A stretch of DNA of 64,000 bases from Acinetobacter pittii ANC 4050 (GTDB lineage: Bacteria; Pseudomonadota; Gammaproteobacteria; Pseudomonadales; Moraxellaceae). Position numbers and translations under genes: made by a program. The notes beneath the pieces were generated by a model. That model did no database searches. It had not been told where the DNA came from and saw only the letters and a program-made list of their open reading frames with translations. Below are positions 17,385 to 26,996 of the stretch, piece by piece (position 1 is the stretch's first letter; each line of letters begins with the position of its first letter). The stretch spans positions 186,001-250,000 of the forward strand of contig NZ_KB976987.1 in the NCBI RefSeq assembly GCF_000399685.1, written 5' to 3'.

Positions 17385-19622
17385 ATGGCTGGTGAAAAGT
17401 CAACTATTATTTACACACTGACTGATGAGGCGCCATTATTGGCGACCTATTCGCTACTGCCGATCATTGAGACCTTTACCAAGCCAGCTGGCATCGAGAT
17501 TATTAAAAGTGACATCTCTGTAGCTGCACGCGTGCTCGCAGAATTCGCTGATTACCTAAGTGAAGAGCAAAAGGTATCTGACAACCTTGCAGAGCTAGGT
17601 CGTCTTACACAAGATCCAGATACAAACATTATCAAACTCCCGAACATTAGTGCGTCTGTTGCGCAATTAACTGCATGTATTAAAGAGCTTCAATCAAAAG
17701 GTTACGCAATTCCTGATTATCCGGAAAATCCGACGACTGAAGAAGAAAAATCAATCAAAGCTCGTTATGGTAAGTGCCTTGGTTCAGCAGTAAACCCTGT
17801 CCTTCGTGAAGGTAACTCTGACCGCCGTGCTCCTGCAGCAGTTAAAAACTATGCGAAAAAACACCCTCATTCAATGAGCGAGTGGAAACAGTGGTCACAA
17901 ACTCACGTTTCACATATGGAAGAAGGTGACTTCTACCATGGTGAAAAATCAATGACACTTGATCGCGCGCGTAATGTGAAAATGGAACTTATCACTAACA
18001 GTGGTAAGAGCATTGTTCTTAAGCCAAAAGTTGCGCTTCAAGAAGGTGAAATCATTGATTCAATGTTCATGAGCAAGAAAGCACTTTGTGATTTCTATGA
18101 AAAAGAACTTGATGATTGTAAAGAAGCGGGAATTTTATTCTCTTTACACGTAAAAGCGACAATGATGAAAGTTTCACACCCGATCGTTTTCGGTCACTGT
18201 GTGAAAATCTATTACAAAGAAGCTTTCGAAAAACACGGTAAGTTATTTGACGAGTTAGGCATTAACGTAAATAACGGTATGGCTGGGTTATACGAGAAAA
18301 TCGAAACTCTTCCTACTTCATTACGTGAAGAAATCATTGAAGACTTACATGCTTGTCAAGAACACCGTCCTGCACTTGCAATGGTTGACTCGGCAAAAGG
18401 CATCACTAACTTCCATTCACCAAACGACATCATCGTTGATGCTTCTATGCCAGCAATGATTCGTGCCGGTGGTAAAATGTGGGGTGCTGATGGTAAGCAA
18501 TATGATGCTAAAGCTGTTATGCCAGAATCAACATTTGCCCGTATTTACCAAGAAATGATCAATTTCTGTAAATGGCATGGTAACTTCGATCCGAAGACTA
18601 TGGGTACAGTACCAAACGTTGGTTTGATGGCTCAAAAAGCTGAAGAATACGGTTCTCACGACAAGACTTTTGAGATTTCAGAAGCAGGTATTGCGAACAT
18701 TACCGATCTTGACACTGGTGAAGTGTTATTGACTCAAAATGTGGAAGAAGGCGATATCTGGCGTATGTGTCAGGTTAAAGATGCTCCGATTCGTGACTGG
18801 GTTAAACTTGCAGTAACTCGTGCACGTAATTCAGGCATGCCTGCAATCTTCTGGCTTGACCCGTACCGTCCACACGAAAACGAGTTGATCAAGAAAGTAC
18901 AAAAGTACTTAAAAGATCATGATACAACTGGTCTTGATATCCAAATCATGTCTCAAGTACGTGCAATGCGTTACACACTTGAGCGTGTAGTACGTGGCCT
19001 AGACACGATTTCTGTGACTGGTAATATTTTACGTGACTACCTAACTGACTTGTTCCCAATTATGGAACTTGGTACTTCTGCAAAAATGTTGTCTATCGTT
19101 CCGCTAATGGCGGGTGGTGGTATGTACGAAACTGGTGCAGGTGGTTCAGCGCCAAAACACGTACAACAACTTGTTGAAGAAAACCACTTACGTTGGGATT
19201 CACTTGGTGAGTTCCTTGCACTTGCAGTATCTTTAGAAGAAATGGGTATTAAAGAAAATAATGCTCGTGCTAAGTTACTTGCGAAGACTCTTGATGAAGC
19301 GACTGGTAAATTGCTTGACAATGACAAGTCTCCATCACGTCGTACTGGTGAAATTGACAACCGTGGCAGCCACTTCTACTTGTCACTTTACTGGGCTGAA
19401 GCGCTTGCTGCTCAGAACGAAGATGCTGAGTTGAAAGCTAAATTTGCTCCTCTTGCTAAAGCTTTAGCTGAAAATGAAGAGAAGATCGTTGCTGAACTTG
19501 CGCAAGTACAAGGTAAACCAGCGGACATCGGTGGTTACTACGCAATTGATCCGACTAAAGTAAATGCTGTAATGCGTCCAAGTGCTACATTCAATGCAGC
19601 TCTTGCAACAGTTGAGGCTTAA
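17385..19622 (+). CDS. icd: Monomeric NADP-dependent isocitrate dehydrogenase
   Basis: Oxidative decarboxylation of isocitrate to 2-oxoglutarate with NADP+ in the TCA cycle. The 745 residues belong to the large monomeric IDH family, unrelated in length to the 418-residue homodimeric enzyme encoded nearby. Typical segments are [51 protein letters not shown] and [20 protein letters not shown]. The ribosome site GGAAGGGG (17371-17378) is strong. A long structured leader precedes it, and codon use looks like that of a highly expressed gene. In the literature on gamma-proteobacteria with two enzymes, the monomeric form is often condition-specific; here regulation is inferred only from the leader. 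Confidence 0.95.
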   Translation: MAGEKSTIIYTLTDEAPLLATYSLLPIIETFTKPAGIEIIKSDISVAARVLAEFADYLSEEQKVSDNLAELGRLTQDPDTNIIKLPNISASVAQLTACIKELQSKGYAIPDYPENPTTEEEKSIKARYGKCLGSAVNPVLREGNSDRRAPAAVKNYAKKHPHSMSEWKQWSQTHVSHMEEGDFYHGEKSMTLDRARNVKMELITNSGKSIVLKPKVALQEGEIIDSMFMSKKALCDFYEKELDDCKEAGILFSLHVKATMMKVSHPIVFGHCVKIYYKEAFEKHGKLFDELGINVNNGMAGLYEKIETLPTSLREEIIEDLHACQEHRPALAMVDSAKGITNFHSPNDIIVDASMPAMIRAGGKMWGADGKQYDAKAVMPESTFARIYQEMINFCKWHGNFDPKTMGTVPNVGLMAQKAEEYGSHDKTFEISEAGIANITDLDTGEVLLTQNVEEGDIWRMCQVKDAPIRDWVKLAVTRARNSGMPAIFWLDPYRPHENELIKKVQKYLKDHDTTGLDIQIMSQVRAMRYTLERVVRGLDTISVTGNILRDYLTDLFPIMELGTSAKMLSIVPLMAGGGMYETGAGGSAPKHVQQLVEENHLRWDSLGEFLALAVSLEEMGIKENNARAKLLAKTLDEATGKLLDNDKSPSRRTGEIDNRGSHFYLSLYWAEALAAQNEDAELKAKFAPLAKALAENEEKIVAELAQVQGKPADIGGYYAIDPTKVNAVMRPSATFNAALATVEA

Positions 19623-19652
19623 TTACTAACTCGTTAGTAAATAGCTTAAGAG

Positions 19653-19676
19653 CCGGTGCATATGCACCGGTTTTTT
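19653..19676 (+). terminator. Terminator of monomeric icd
   Basis: Perfect 18-bp palindrome CCGGTGCATATGCACCGG (19653-19670) followed by six T. A second hairpin (TTACTAAC/GTTAGTAA) lies just upstream at 19623-19640. Confidence 0.9.
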
Positions 19677-19739
19677 ATTGCCTAAAAATAAAAGACATTA
19701 AAAAAGCCCACTGATGTGAGCTTTAAAACTTAAATGTGT

Positions 19740-20531
19740 TTATCGACCATTATTACGTCCACGACCACGTGGTGCTTTGGTATTTGGACGAGTTGTACCA
19801 TTGGTCTTACGACGTGGTTTCTCGCTTTCATCCATTTGCCAAATACGTTTTGTACCAGACTTTTTCGCAGAACCATCTTTATTTTTGCGAACCATTGGCT
19901 TGCCGCCTGTACCACCTGGTTTTTTCACATATGAACGTGAACGATAAGGCTGTTCAGCTGGCACATCTTTAAAGTCAGGGTAGAGTAATGGTTCAATTTC
20001 TTTAACATCACCTGGTTTTAAGCCAAGTTGAACTAAGTCGATTGAGCCAATTTTAGTGCGAATTAAACGTAAAGTTGGAAAACCTACCGCAGAAGTCATA
20101 CGACGAACTTGACGGTTACGCCCTTCGCAAATTGAAATCTCAATCCAAGATGTTGGAATATTTGCACGGTAACGTACTGGCGGATTACGTTCCCATAACC
20201 ATTCAGGTTCACTGACTTTAATGGCTTTAGCTGGAAGCGTTATACCATCGTTCAGTTCTACACCTTTACGAAGTTGTTCAAGCGCTTCTTCGGTTACATC
20301 GCCATCAACTTGAACTAAATACGTTTTGTATTTTTTATTTGCAGGGTTGGTAATGAACTGATTCAGACCACCATGATCGGTTAAAAAAACTAAACCCTCA
20401 GAGTCCATATCAAGACGGCCTGCTAAGCGTAAAGTCGGGTCATCAACAAAGTCAGAGACGGTCATATGTGCTTCGTCTTTACGAAACTGGGAGAGAACGT
20501 CATATGGCTTGTTGAGAATCACAATTTTCAT
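19740..20531 (-). CDS. rluE: 23S rRNA pseudouridine synthase, RsuA/RluE type, with basic tail
   Basis: Isomerises a uridine in 23S rRNA (U2457 in E. coli RluE). The catalytic motif is GRLDMDSEGL with Asp41; the C-terminal conserved part reads EGRNRQVRRMTSAVGFPTLRLIR. There is no N-terminal S4 domain: the protein starts directly with MKIVILNKPYDVL, which is RluE-like. After about residue 195 comes a tail of roughly 65 residues, mostly Lys, Arg, Gly and Ser, ending APRGRGRNNGR, not found in the 217-residue E. coli protein and probably an RNA-binding extension. It lies between two IDH genes without apparent functional link. Confidence 0.85.
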   Translation of the reverse strand: MKIVILNKPYDVLSQFRKDEAHMTVSDFVDDPTLRLAGRLDMDSEGLVFLTDHGGLNQFITNPANKKYKTYLVQVDGDVTEEALEQLRKGVELNDGITLPAKAIKVSEPEWLWERNPPVRYRANIPTSWIEISICEGRNRQVRRMTSAVGFPTLRLIRTKIGSIDLVQLGLKPGDVKEIEPLLYPDFKDVPAEQPYRSRSYVKKPGGTGGKPMVRKNKDGSAKKSGTKRIWQMDESEKPRRKTNGTTRPNTKAPRGRGRNNGR

Positions 20532-20727
20532 AAAAAATGGCTTCTTCTTTCAAATAACTAGAGTAAACATTGAGCTATATTTAAGTGTGAAATTTGCTTA
20601 TTTCCCACATAAATCTCAAAAAGAATTAAATTCGATTAAGCTATTATGCGTTAATAAAAGTTGAAAGTATTGTTTATCGATAATTATTTTTAGTTAATTA
20701 AGTATTATAAAAGGGAGAATCTACACA

Positions 20728-21984
20728 ATGGGTTATCAGAAGATCGTGGTTCCTGCCGACGGTGACAAAATCAAAGTAAATGCAGACCTATCACTGAGCG
20801 TACCAAATCATCCAATTATTCCCTTCATTGAAGGTGACGGTATTGGTGTGGATATTACACCAACAATGAAAGCAGTCGTAGATGCTGCGATTTTAAAAGC
20901 TTACGGTGGTAAACGCTCAATCGAATGGATGGAAGTGTATTGCGGCGAAAAAGCCAATAAAATTTATGGCAACTATATGCCTGAAGAAACTTTCGAAGCA
21001 CTTCGCGAGTTTGTTGTATCCATCAAAGGTCCTTTAACCACACCAGTAGGTGGAGGCATTCGTTCACTCAACGTCGCTTTGCGCCAAGAACTAGATCTAT
21101 ATGTTTGCGTACGTCCAGTGCGTTGGTTTGAAGGTGTTCCATCACCCGTTCAACATCCCGAATTAACCGATATGGTGATTTTTCGTGAAAATTCGGAAGA
21201 TATCTATGCCGGTATTGAATGGAAAGCTGATTCAGAAGAAGCTAAAAAAGTAATTAAGTTTCTTCAAGAAGAAATGGGTGTTACAAAAATTCGTTTCCCT
21301 GAAGGATGTGGTATTGGAATTAAACCAGTTTCAAAAGAAGGAACACAGCGTTTAGTCCGTAAAGCCATTCAGTTCGCAATTGAAAATGACAAACCTTCTG
21401 TGACGCTCGTTCACAAGGGTAATATTATGAAATACACCGAAGGCGCATTTAAAGAGTGGGGCTATGAATTGGCTCTAGATCGTTTCGGTGGAGAGCTAAT
21501 TGATGGTGGTCCATGGGTTAAAATTAAAAACCCTAGAACTGGTAAAGACATCATTATTAAAGATGTCATTGCAGATGCGTTTTTACAACAGATCTTGATG
21601 CGTCCAGCCGATTACTCAGTGATTGCCACCCTAAATTTAAACGGGGACTATATTTCTGATGCTTTAGCAGCAGAAGTAGGCGGCATTGGTATTGCACCGG
21701 GTGCAAATATTGGTGGTGCAATAGCGGTTTATGAAGCGACCCATGGGACTGCGCCTAAATATGCAGGTCAGGATAAAGTAAACCCCGGTTCTATTATTCT
21801 TTCTGCCGAAATGATGCTACGCGATATGGGGTGGACAGAGGCTGCTGACCTGATCATTAAAGGGATTTCTGGAGCGATTGCTGCCAAAACCGTAACTTAC
21901 GATTTTGAGCGCCTAATGCCGGGAGCAACCTTGTTACGTTGTTCTGAGTTTGGTGATGCGATTATCAAACACATGGAAGATTAA
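20728..21984 (+). CDS. icd: Homodimeric NADP-dependent isocitrate dehydrogenase
   Basis: Second isocitrate dehydrogenase, of the E. coli Icd type (418 residues). [20 protein letters not shown] contains Ser113, the residue that AceK phosphorylates in E. coli to divert isocitrate to glyoxylate. Other family motifs are [51 protein letters not shown] and the NADP loop [12 protein letters not shown]. Ribosome site AAAGGGAGAA is strong. The gene is followed by a clear terminator. Both isozymes look intact, so they are functionally redundant in chemistry and must differ in regulation or kinetics. Confidence 0.95.
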   Translation: MGYQKIVVPADGDKIKVNADLSLSVPNHPIIPFIEGDGIGVDITPTMKAVVDAAILKAYGGKRSIEWMEVYCGEKANKIYGNYMPEETFEALREFVVSIKGPLTTPVGGGIRSLNVALRQELDLYVCVRPVRWFEGVPSPVQHPELTDMVIFRENSEDIYAGIEWKADSEEAKKVIKFLQEEMGVTKIRFPEGCGIGIKPVSKEGTQRLVRKAIQFAIENDKPSVTLVHKGNIMKYTEGAFKEWGYELALDRFGGELIDGGPWVKIKNPRTGKDIIIKDVIADAFLQQILMRPADYSVIATLNLNGDYISDALAAEVGGIGIAPGANIGGAIAVYEATHGTAPKYAGQDKVNPGSIILSAEMMLRDMGWTEAADLIIKGISGAIAAKTVTYDFERLMPGATLLRCSEFGDAIIKHMED

Positions 21985-21997
21985 AATCTTATATAGG

Positions 21998-22030
21998 AAA
22001 GCCCTCGGTTCAATTCGAGGGCTTTTTTTA
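21998..22030 (+). terminator. Terminator of homodimeric icd
   Basis: AAAGCCCTCG (21998-22007) pairs with CGAGGGCTTT (22016-22025) before a T-run. It reaches into the stop region of the small membrane ORF on the other strand. Confidence 0.9.
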
Positions 22031-22153
22031 TTGCATAAATTCGGGGTGTTTCGGAGTTTTAATAAAACCAGTTTTCTTTTGATAACTCTGGTCTAGGGCC
22101 TGAATAACAAGAACGAAAGCAACTAGAAATAATGGAAAGAGCAGAGTTTTCAC
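22028..22153 (-). CDS. Small single-pass membrane protein, translationally coupled to the MFS gene
   Basis: A 41-codon frame begins with GTG at 22153-22151, overlapping the TGA of the MFS gene (GTGA), and is preceded by GGAGAAACC inside the MFS 3' end, a good ribosome site. It encodes a start VKTLLFPLFLVAFVLV-type hydrophobic helix followed by a short polar tail ending KTPKHPEFMQ. The overlap, ribosome site and membrane-helix composition together argue for a real gene. The function is unknown; small coupled membrane peptides often bind and tune the transporter encoded upstream, which is inference here. Confidence 0.5.
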   Translation of the reverse strand: MKTLLFPLFLVAFVLVIQALDQSYQKKTGFIKTPKHPEFMQ

Positions 22154-23328
22154 GATTTGGTTTCTCCGAGAGTTGAGGTGAAAGACGGGCGTAGAGGCAG
22201 CAAAAGACAAATCGCAAAAAAGAGAACCATTCCGCCTAAAAGAAAAAGATGTGCATAAGACCAATGCAAATGATGCAAAGTACTAATGACAACACCTCCT
22301 AAAAGCTGAGTGCTAGCAAACCCAATAGTGGCAAGGCTCCAAAGCTTTTGATAACGTTGCTCATAAATCTGTAACAGACTATAAGAACTAATAAATACGG
22401 TTGCGGGAGTGAGTAAACCTGTCAGAAGCGAAGATAAGGCCAGTAAAGAAGTCATTTGTGAAAGGAAAGGTAAAACAACAGCTAGGCAGTAAATGGCATA
22501 TAACCATTTAATAGTCTGTAGATATCCCATTATTCGGCTTAAGCCATAAGCAACAAGGGCACCAATACAGCTTCCCATTCCATAGAGAACCCAAAATAGA
22601 TTTCTTTGCTGTAGGGGAAAATGCAGAGTTCCAGATAAATAATCCATCCAAAACAAAGAATGGGGAATATAGGCAAAGGCACTACACATATAGGCAATAA
22701 TAATAACCAGACCCAAACGTGATTTTTGTGAAGCTTGTAGAGAGGTCGATTGCGATTTAATAATCTGGGCAGTATTGCGAGTTAATAATCGATAAAGAGT
22801 TAAGCTTCCTAATAGAGAAAGACCCGCAAAAATATCCCAAACATAATGTACGGGCATATTTTTAAGTAGGGGAATAATAATAGTGGCGGATAAAACGCCG
22901 ACACCAATCCCGCTAAATCCTAAAAAATTAACTTTTAATCTTTGTGTGTTGGGAATGTATTTCATTGCAAAGCTAGGCGCCAAGATCATAAGTAAACCAC
23001 CAGCAATACCTGAAATCGTACGCCAGACAATGAACCACACCAGAGGCATATCCATGAATGAACAGCATAGTAGGCTAAGGCTACCAGCTATAGCCGAAAG
23101 TACGATGAGGGAGGGGATGTACTTTTCTTTAATACTGGGCAGCGCCAATAAGGCACCCATGAGATATCCCAATAAATTTGCACTGCCTAAGTAGCTGGCA
23201 AAATCGTGATTCCAGTGGTACTGCTCGATCATGATGGGCATGAGCGCGGTATAGGAAAATCTAAAAACACCAATTCCCAAACAAGTTGCCAAAAAGACAA
23301 TTAAGCTCATTCGATAAAACGTAGACAT
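22150..23328 (-). CDS. MFS transporter, YbfB/YjiJ-like
   Basis: Inner-membrane major facilitator of the YbfB/YjiJ group, about 392 residues with 12 hydrophobic segments. The N-terminus CLGIGVFRFSYTALMPIM and the segment YLGSANLLGYLMGAL are typical. The frame is open to an ATG at 23376, but those 16 residues (IDKLVFNNKKIERLL) are polar and lack a ribosome site; I prefer ATG 23328, just before the first helix. It is divergent from a LysR regulator at 23425, which suggests control by that regulator. The substrate is unknown. Confidence 0.85.
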   Translation of the reverse strand: MSTFYRMSLIVFLATCLGIGVFRFSYTALMPIMIEQYHWNHDFASYLGSANLLGYLMGALLALPSIKEKYIPSLIVLSAIAGSLSLLCCSFMDMPLVWFIVWRTISGIAGGLLMILAPSFAMKYIPNTQRLKVNFLGFSGIGVGVLSATIIIPLLKNMPVHYVWDIFAGLSLLGSLTLYRLLTRNTAQIIKSQSTSLQASQKSRLGLVIIIAYMCSAFAYIPHSLFWMDYLSGTLHFPLQQRNLFWVLYGMGSCIGALVAYGLSRIMGYLQTIKWLYAIYCLAVVLPFLSQMTSLLALSSLLTGLLTPATVFISSYSLLQIYEQRYQKLWSLATIGFASTQLLGGVVISTLHHLHWSYAHLFLLGGMVLFFAICLLLPLRPSFTSTLGETKS

Positions 23329-23424
23329 GAGAAGACGCTCAATTTTTTTATTATTAAAAACGAGTTTATCAATCATTAAAAATGATTTAATATGATGTTA
23401 ATTATCTTATTTTGAGATAGTGGT

Positions 23425-24306
23425 ATGTTACTTAAGTCTCTAGAGTTTTTTTTAGCTGTTGCAGAGAGTGGAAGTTTTTCATTGGCTGCACAAAAAATGT
23501 ATACAGTTCAATCGAATATCACGAGCCATATAAAAAAACTTGAAGAAGAGTTGGGGGTTATTTTATTCAATCGTAATAACCCAGTGACCTTAACCAATGC
23601 CGGACAACAGCTACATAGTTATGCTGTTCAAATGATTGGGCTACATAATAAAGCTAAAAAAATCTTTCAAGAGGGTGATATTGATCCGAATGAAACCATT
23701 CGTTTGGGCAGTATGGAAACGACAGCAGCAATACGTCTTCCTCAATTACTCAATCAATGTATGCAGCAATATCCAAATTTACCGATTGAGTTACAAACCC
23801 ACCCAACCCGATATTTGTTGAGTGCGGTGCAGCAAGGAGAGGTGGATTGTGCTTTCGTTGCTTCTAAATATGTGATTCCAGAGTTATATAGTTTTCCTGT
23901 CTGGCACGAAGAGCTGGTTCTGGTTTGTCCTAAGCGACAAGTGAGCTTTCCAGACAAGGCCACCCTTGCAAAGACTAGATTTATAGCATTTCGGCAGGGT
24001 TGCTCATATCGACATGCCATAGAGCTTTTCTTGAATGATTTTAGCGTTCCGCCTTCACAAATCATGGAAATGGGAAGCCTTGACGGAATCGTGAGTTGTG
24101 TGGAATTGGGTGTGGGTTTTGCCTTATTACCGAGGTCATATCTCACAAAAGTTGCAGATAAAGTTTCAGTCAATTGTTTTGGATTAAATACGGAATCTGC
24201 TTTTTTTACGACCTACTTGGTTGCTCAGTTACCAGAAACCTGGGGAACCAATTTAAAGCAGTTTATTCATTTTATTGAGCAACAATTTGAATTAAAGGTT
24301 GCTTAA
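23425..24306 (+). CDS. LysR family transcriptional regulator
   Basis: A 293-residue LysR-type regulator. The winged helix at residues 1-60 reads SLEFFLAVAESGSFSLAAQKM then QSNITSHIKKLEEELGVILFNR. The effector-binding domain follows, with the common GCSYRHAIELFL and LGVGFALLPRSYL segments. It is transcribed divergently from the MFS transporter gene with about 96 bp between starts, so it probably controls that transporter and itself. The intergenic segment holds a T-N11-A-type AT-rich inverted stretch, but I could not assign a site with certainty. Ligand unknown. Confidence 0.92.
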   Translation: MLLKSLEFFLAVAESGSFSLAAQKMYTVQSNITSHIKKLEEELGVILFNRNNPVTLTNAGQQLHSYAVQMIGLHNKAKKIFQEGDIDPNETIRLGSMETTAAIRLPQLLNQCMQQYPNLPIELQTHPTRYLLSAVQQGEVDCAFVASKYVIPELYSFPVWHEELVLVCPKRQVSFPDKATLAKTRFIAFRQGCSYRHAIELFLNDFSVPPSQIMEMGSLDGIVSCVELGVGFALLPRSYLTKVADKVSVNCFGLNTESAFFTTYLVAQLPETWGTNLKQFIHFIEQQFELKVA

Positions 24307-24514
24307 GTAGAGGCTGATTTTTATACATAAATATCTTACGTAATTTATAAATTAAAAGTGATATATATGTATTTAAAAGTCATTTTATATTCTCACGCAG
24401 GTTTGTAATCATCTTGATGCTATAAAATTGTGGAAAAGGGTAGTTTATATAGGCCGGCTATGGTCAAATATGCCCCCTTGAAAGATGACACAAGCAATAA
24501 TTTGGAGTTTGGGA

Positions 24515-25909
24515 ATGAATATACCCTTAATCATCAATATTGTGGTTTTCGTCGGGTTAATATTTTTACTCGCCCAAACACGTAAAACAGATTGGAGCTT
24601 ATCAAAAAAAGTTCTGGCTGGCTTAGTTCTAGGTGTGGTGTTTGGTTTAGGACTACATTTGATTTATGGCGGTGGCCATCCGATTCTTGCTGAATCTATT
24701 AGCTGGTTTAATATCGTTGGAAATGGCTATGTAAAACTTTTACAAATGGTTGTTATGCCTTTGGTATTTGTGTCTATTTTGGGAGCGGTTGCAAAATTAC
24801 ACCAAGCCTCATCTTTAGGCAAAATCAGTTTTTATACGATTGGTACATTACTCTTTACAACACTGATTGCTGCACTGGTAGGGGTATTTGTTACAAACCT
24901 GTTTGGCTTAACTGCTAAAGGTTTAGTGCAAGGTGCTGCTGAAACTGCACGTTTAACTGCGATTAATACAGACTACGTAGGTAAAGTTACCGATCTAAGT
25001 GTACCGCAATTTATTCTTTCCTTTATTCCAAGTAATCCATTTGCTGAATTAACTGGCGCCAATCCAACTTCAATTATTAGTGTGGTTATTTTTGCTGTCT
25101 TTTTAGGGATAGCAGCACTCAACCTAATGAAAGATGACACAGAGAAAGGCCAGCGTATTTTAACTGCAATTCAGACTTTGCAGTCTTGGGTAATGAAGCT
25201 GGTTCGTCTAGTGATGACACTTACACCGTATGGTGTTTTTGCACTTATGACAAAAGTTGTGGCAAGTTCGAATGTCGCAGATATCTTAAACCTTGGTGGT
25301 TTCTTGGTGGCATCTTATTTAGGTCTAGCGATCATGTTTGTCGTGCATGCCATTATCTTGACCCTGACAGGTGTTTCTCCGCTTAAATTCTTCAAAAAAG
25401 TTGCTCCTGTTTTGACGTTTGCATTTACCAGTCGTTCAAGCGCTGCAAGTATTCCGCTCAGTATCGAAACCCAAACTCGTCGTTTAGGTATTCCTGAATC
25501 TATTGCGAGTTTCTCAGCTTCTTTTGGGGCAACCATTGGTCAAAATGGTTGTGCAGGTTTATATCCAGCAATGCTCGCGGTGATGGTTGCGCCAACCATG
25601 GGGATTAATACTCTAGACCCAATGTGGATTGCATCGTTGGTTGGTATTGTAACTTTAAGTTCAATTGGAGTTGCCGGAGTAGGTGGTGGTGCGACTTTCG
25701 CTGCGCTAATCGTGCTTCCTGCTATGGGCTTGCCAGTGACTTTGGTTGCACTGCTTATTTCAATCGAGCCACTCATTGATATGGGGCGTACTGCCTTAAA
25801 CGTAAATGGTTCAATGACAGCTGGTGTTGTGACCAGTCAATTGATGGGTCAGACCGATAAAGAAATATTAAATAGTGAAGATGAAATTGAGTTAACTCAA
25901 CATCATTAA
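24515..25909 (+). CDS. tcyP: L-cystine/dicarboxylate:cation symporter family transporter (TcyP-like)
   Basis: Secondary transporter of the DAACS family closest in feel to TcyP/YdjN, which imports L-cystine. Starting at ATG 24515 it is 464 residues, the same size as E. coli TcyP (463); this ATG has GGAG at 24504-24507, whereas the in-frame ATG at 24485 has no ribosome site. Conserved elements are [15 protein letters not shown], the serine-rich hairpin [29 protein letters not shown] and the substrate helix [14 protein letters not shown]. It is monocistronic with a strong terminator. Dicarboxylate or other amino acid transport cannot be excluded. Confidence 0.85.
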   Translation: MNIPLIINIVVFVGLIFLLAQTRKTDWSLSKKVLAGLVLGVVFGLGLHLIYGGGHPILAESISWFNIVGNGYVKLLQMVVMPLVFVSILGAVAKLHQASSLGKISFYTIGTLLFTTLIAALVGVFVTNLFGLTAKGLVQGAAETARLTAINTDYVGKVTDLSVPQFILSFIPSNPFAELTGANPTSIISVVIFAVFLGIAALNLMKDDTEKGQRILTAIQTLQSWVMKLVRLVMTLTPYGVFALMTKVVASSNVADILNLGGFLVASYLGLAIMFVVHAIILTLTGVSPLKFFKKVAPVLTFAFTSRSSAASIPLSIETQTRRLGIPESIASFSASFGATIGQNGCAGLYPAMLAVMVAPTMGINTLDPMWIASLVGIVTLSSIGVAGVGGGATFAALIVLPAMGLPVTLVALLISIEPLIDMGRTALNVNGSMTAGVVTSQLMGQTDKEILNSEDEIELTQHH

Positions 25910-25920
25910 AAACTGATATT

Positions 25921-25957
25921 AAACGGCTCATCTACTCTGGATGAGCCGTTTTTTTAT
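25921..25957 (+). terminator. Terminator of the TcyP-like gene
   Basis: AAACGGCTCATC (25921-25932) pairs with GATGAGCCGTT (25940-25950), then a T-run. Confidence 0.92.
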
Positions 25958-26058
25958 ATGTGTAAATTGCCACTGTGATGTTAATTTTTAAAAAACTGTA
26001 TCTGTTTTTCTTTTAAATAATTTTCGAAAATGAGTCTATTACAAAAGAGAGTACTATC

Positions 26059-26874
26059 ATGAAAATGTATCAAGTTGACGCTTTTACAAAAGAGCTATTT
26101 CGTGGAAATCCGGCTGCTGTGATTGTTGAAAAAGAATGGCTGGATACAGATTTAATGCAGAAGATAGCACTTGAAAACAACTTGTCGGAAACTGCCTTTG
26201 TAAAAATTATAGATGCTGAAAATTATGAAATCCGTTGGTTTACGCCAACGGTTGAAGTTGATTTTTGTGGGCATGCCACACTTGCCAGTGCTTTTGTAAT
26301 CTTTAAAGATTTTACTGATAAAAAGACAATTAATTTCCATGTACGAAATTTGGGGCTTTTTGTGGTACATCAAGATGAAGATGGCAAAATCAGAATGGAT
26401 TTCCCGATTCGTAAAGCTCATCAAGTGGAAGATTATCCAGACATTTTACGTCAAGCTTTAACCAAACCTTTTAAAGCGGTTTATCAAAATGTTCAAGCCT
26501 ATATTGTTGAGTATGAATCAGTACAAGATGTATTAGATGAGCAGCCTGACATGAATTTGCTCAAAGCTCTAGGTAAGAGAACTGCAATTACAACTGCAGC
26601 TATGGATGTTGTAATAACATCAAAAGCAGACCAGCAATATGATTGTGTATCGCGTTATTTTGCTCCTGTCGCGGGTATAGATGAAGACCCTGTGACAGGT
26701 TCAATTCATACCGCAATAGCGCCATTATGGGCAGAAAAACTCGCTAAAAATAATATTACGGCTTATCAGGCTTCTAGCCGCGGTGGGGTTTTATATTGCA
26801 ATGTCCTGTCGGAGGAACGTATTGAAATCGCAGGATATGGAAAACTTTATATGCAAGCTGAAATTTTTCCTTAA
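26059..26874 (+). CDS. PhzF family isomerase-like protein
   Basis: A 271-residue member of the PhzF/diaminopimelate-epimerase fold family. Conserved features are YQVDAFTKELFRGNPAAVI at the start, NNLSETAFV with the catalytic Glu, DFCGHATLASAF, and the second-half signature DEDPVTGSIHTAIAPLWAE. Most PhzF homologues outside phenazine clusters have unknown substrates; no phenazine genes are present, so a role in phenazine synthesis is not implied. A monocistronic gene with its own terminator. Confidence 0.9.
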   Translation: MKMYQVDAFTKELFRGNPAAVIVEKEWLDTDLMQKIALENNLSETAFVKIIDAENYEIRWFTPTVEVDFCGHATLASAFVIFKDFTDKKTINFHVRNLGLFVVHQDEDGKIRMDFPIRKAHQVEDYPDILRQALTKPFKAVYQNVQAYIVEYESVQDVLDEQPDMNLLKALGKRTAITTAAMDVVITSKADQQYDCVSRYFAPVAGIDEDPVTGSIHTAIAPLWAEKLAKNNITAYQASSRGGVLYCNVLSEERIEIAGYGKLYMQAEIFP

Positions 26875-26882
26875 AATATAAG

Positions 26883-26908
26883 GCCGTTTAAATAAACGGC
26901 TTTTTTTT
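26883..26908 (+). terminator. Terminator of the PhzF-family gene
   Basis: GCCGTTTA (26883-26890) pairs with TAAACGGC (26893-26900), followed by eight T. Confidence 0.88.
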
Positions 26909-26996
26909 CAAAACTTTACTATGAAAGTCAGCTTAAATTTTCTACTATAGTCCCACAACTATTGATTTTTTATTATTCAAATTAATTGGTATTTAT

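Noticed and set aside
19037..19360. Minus-strand open frame (107 codons) inside monomeric icd
   Set aside because: Shadow of a highly biased coding region; no ribosome site or independent support.
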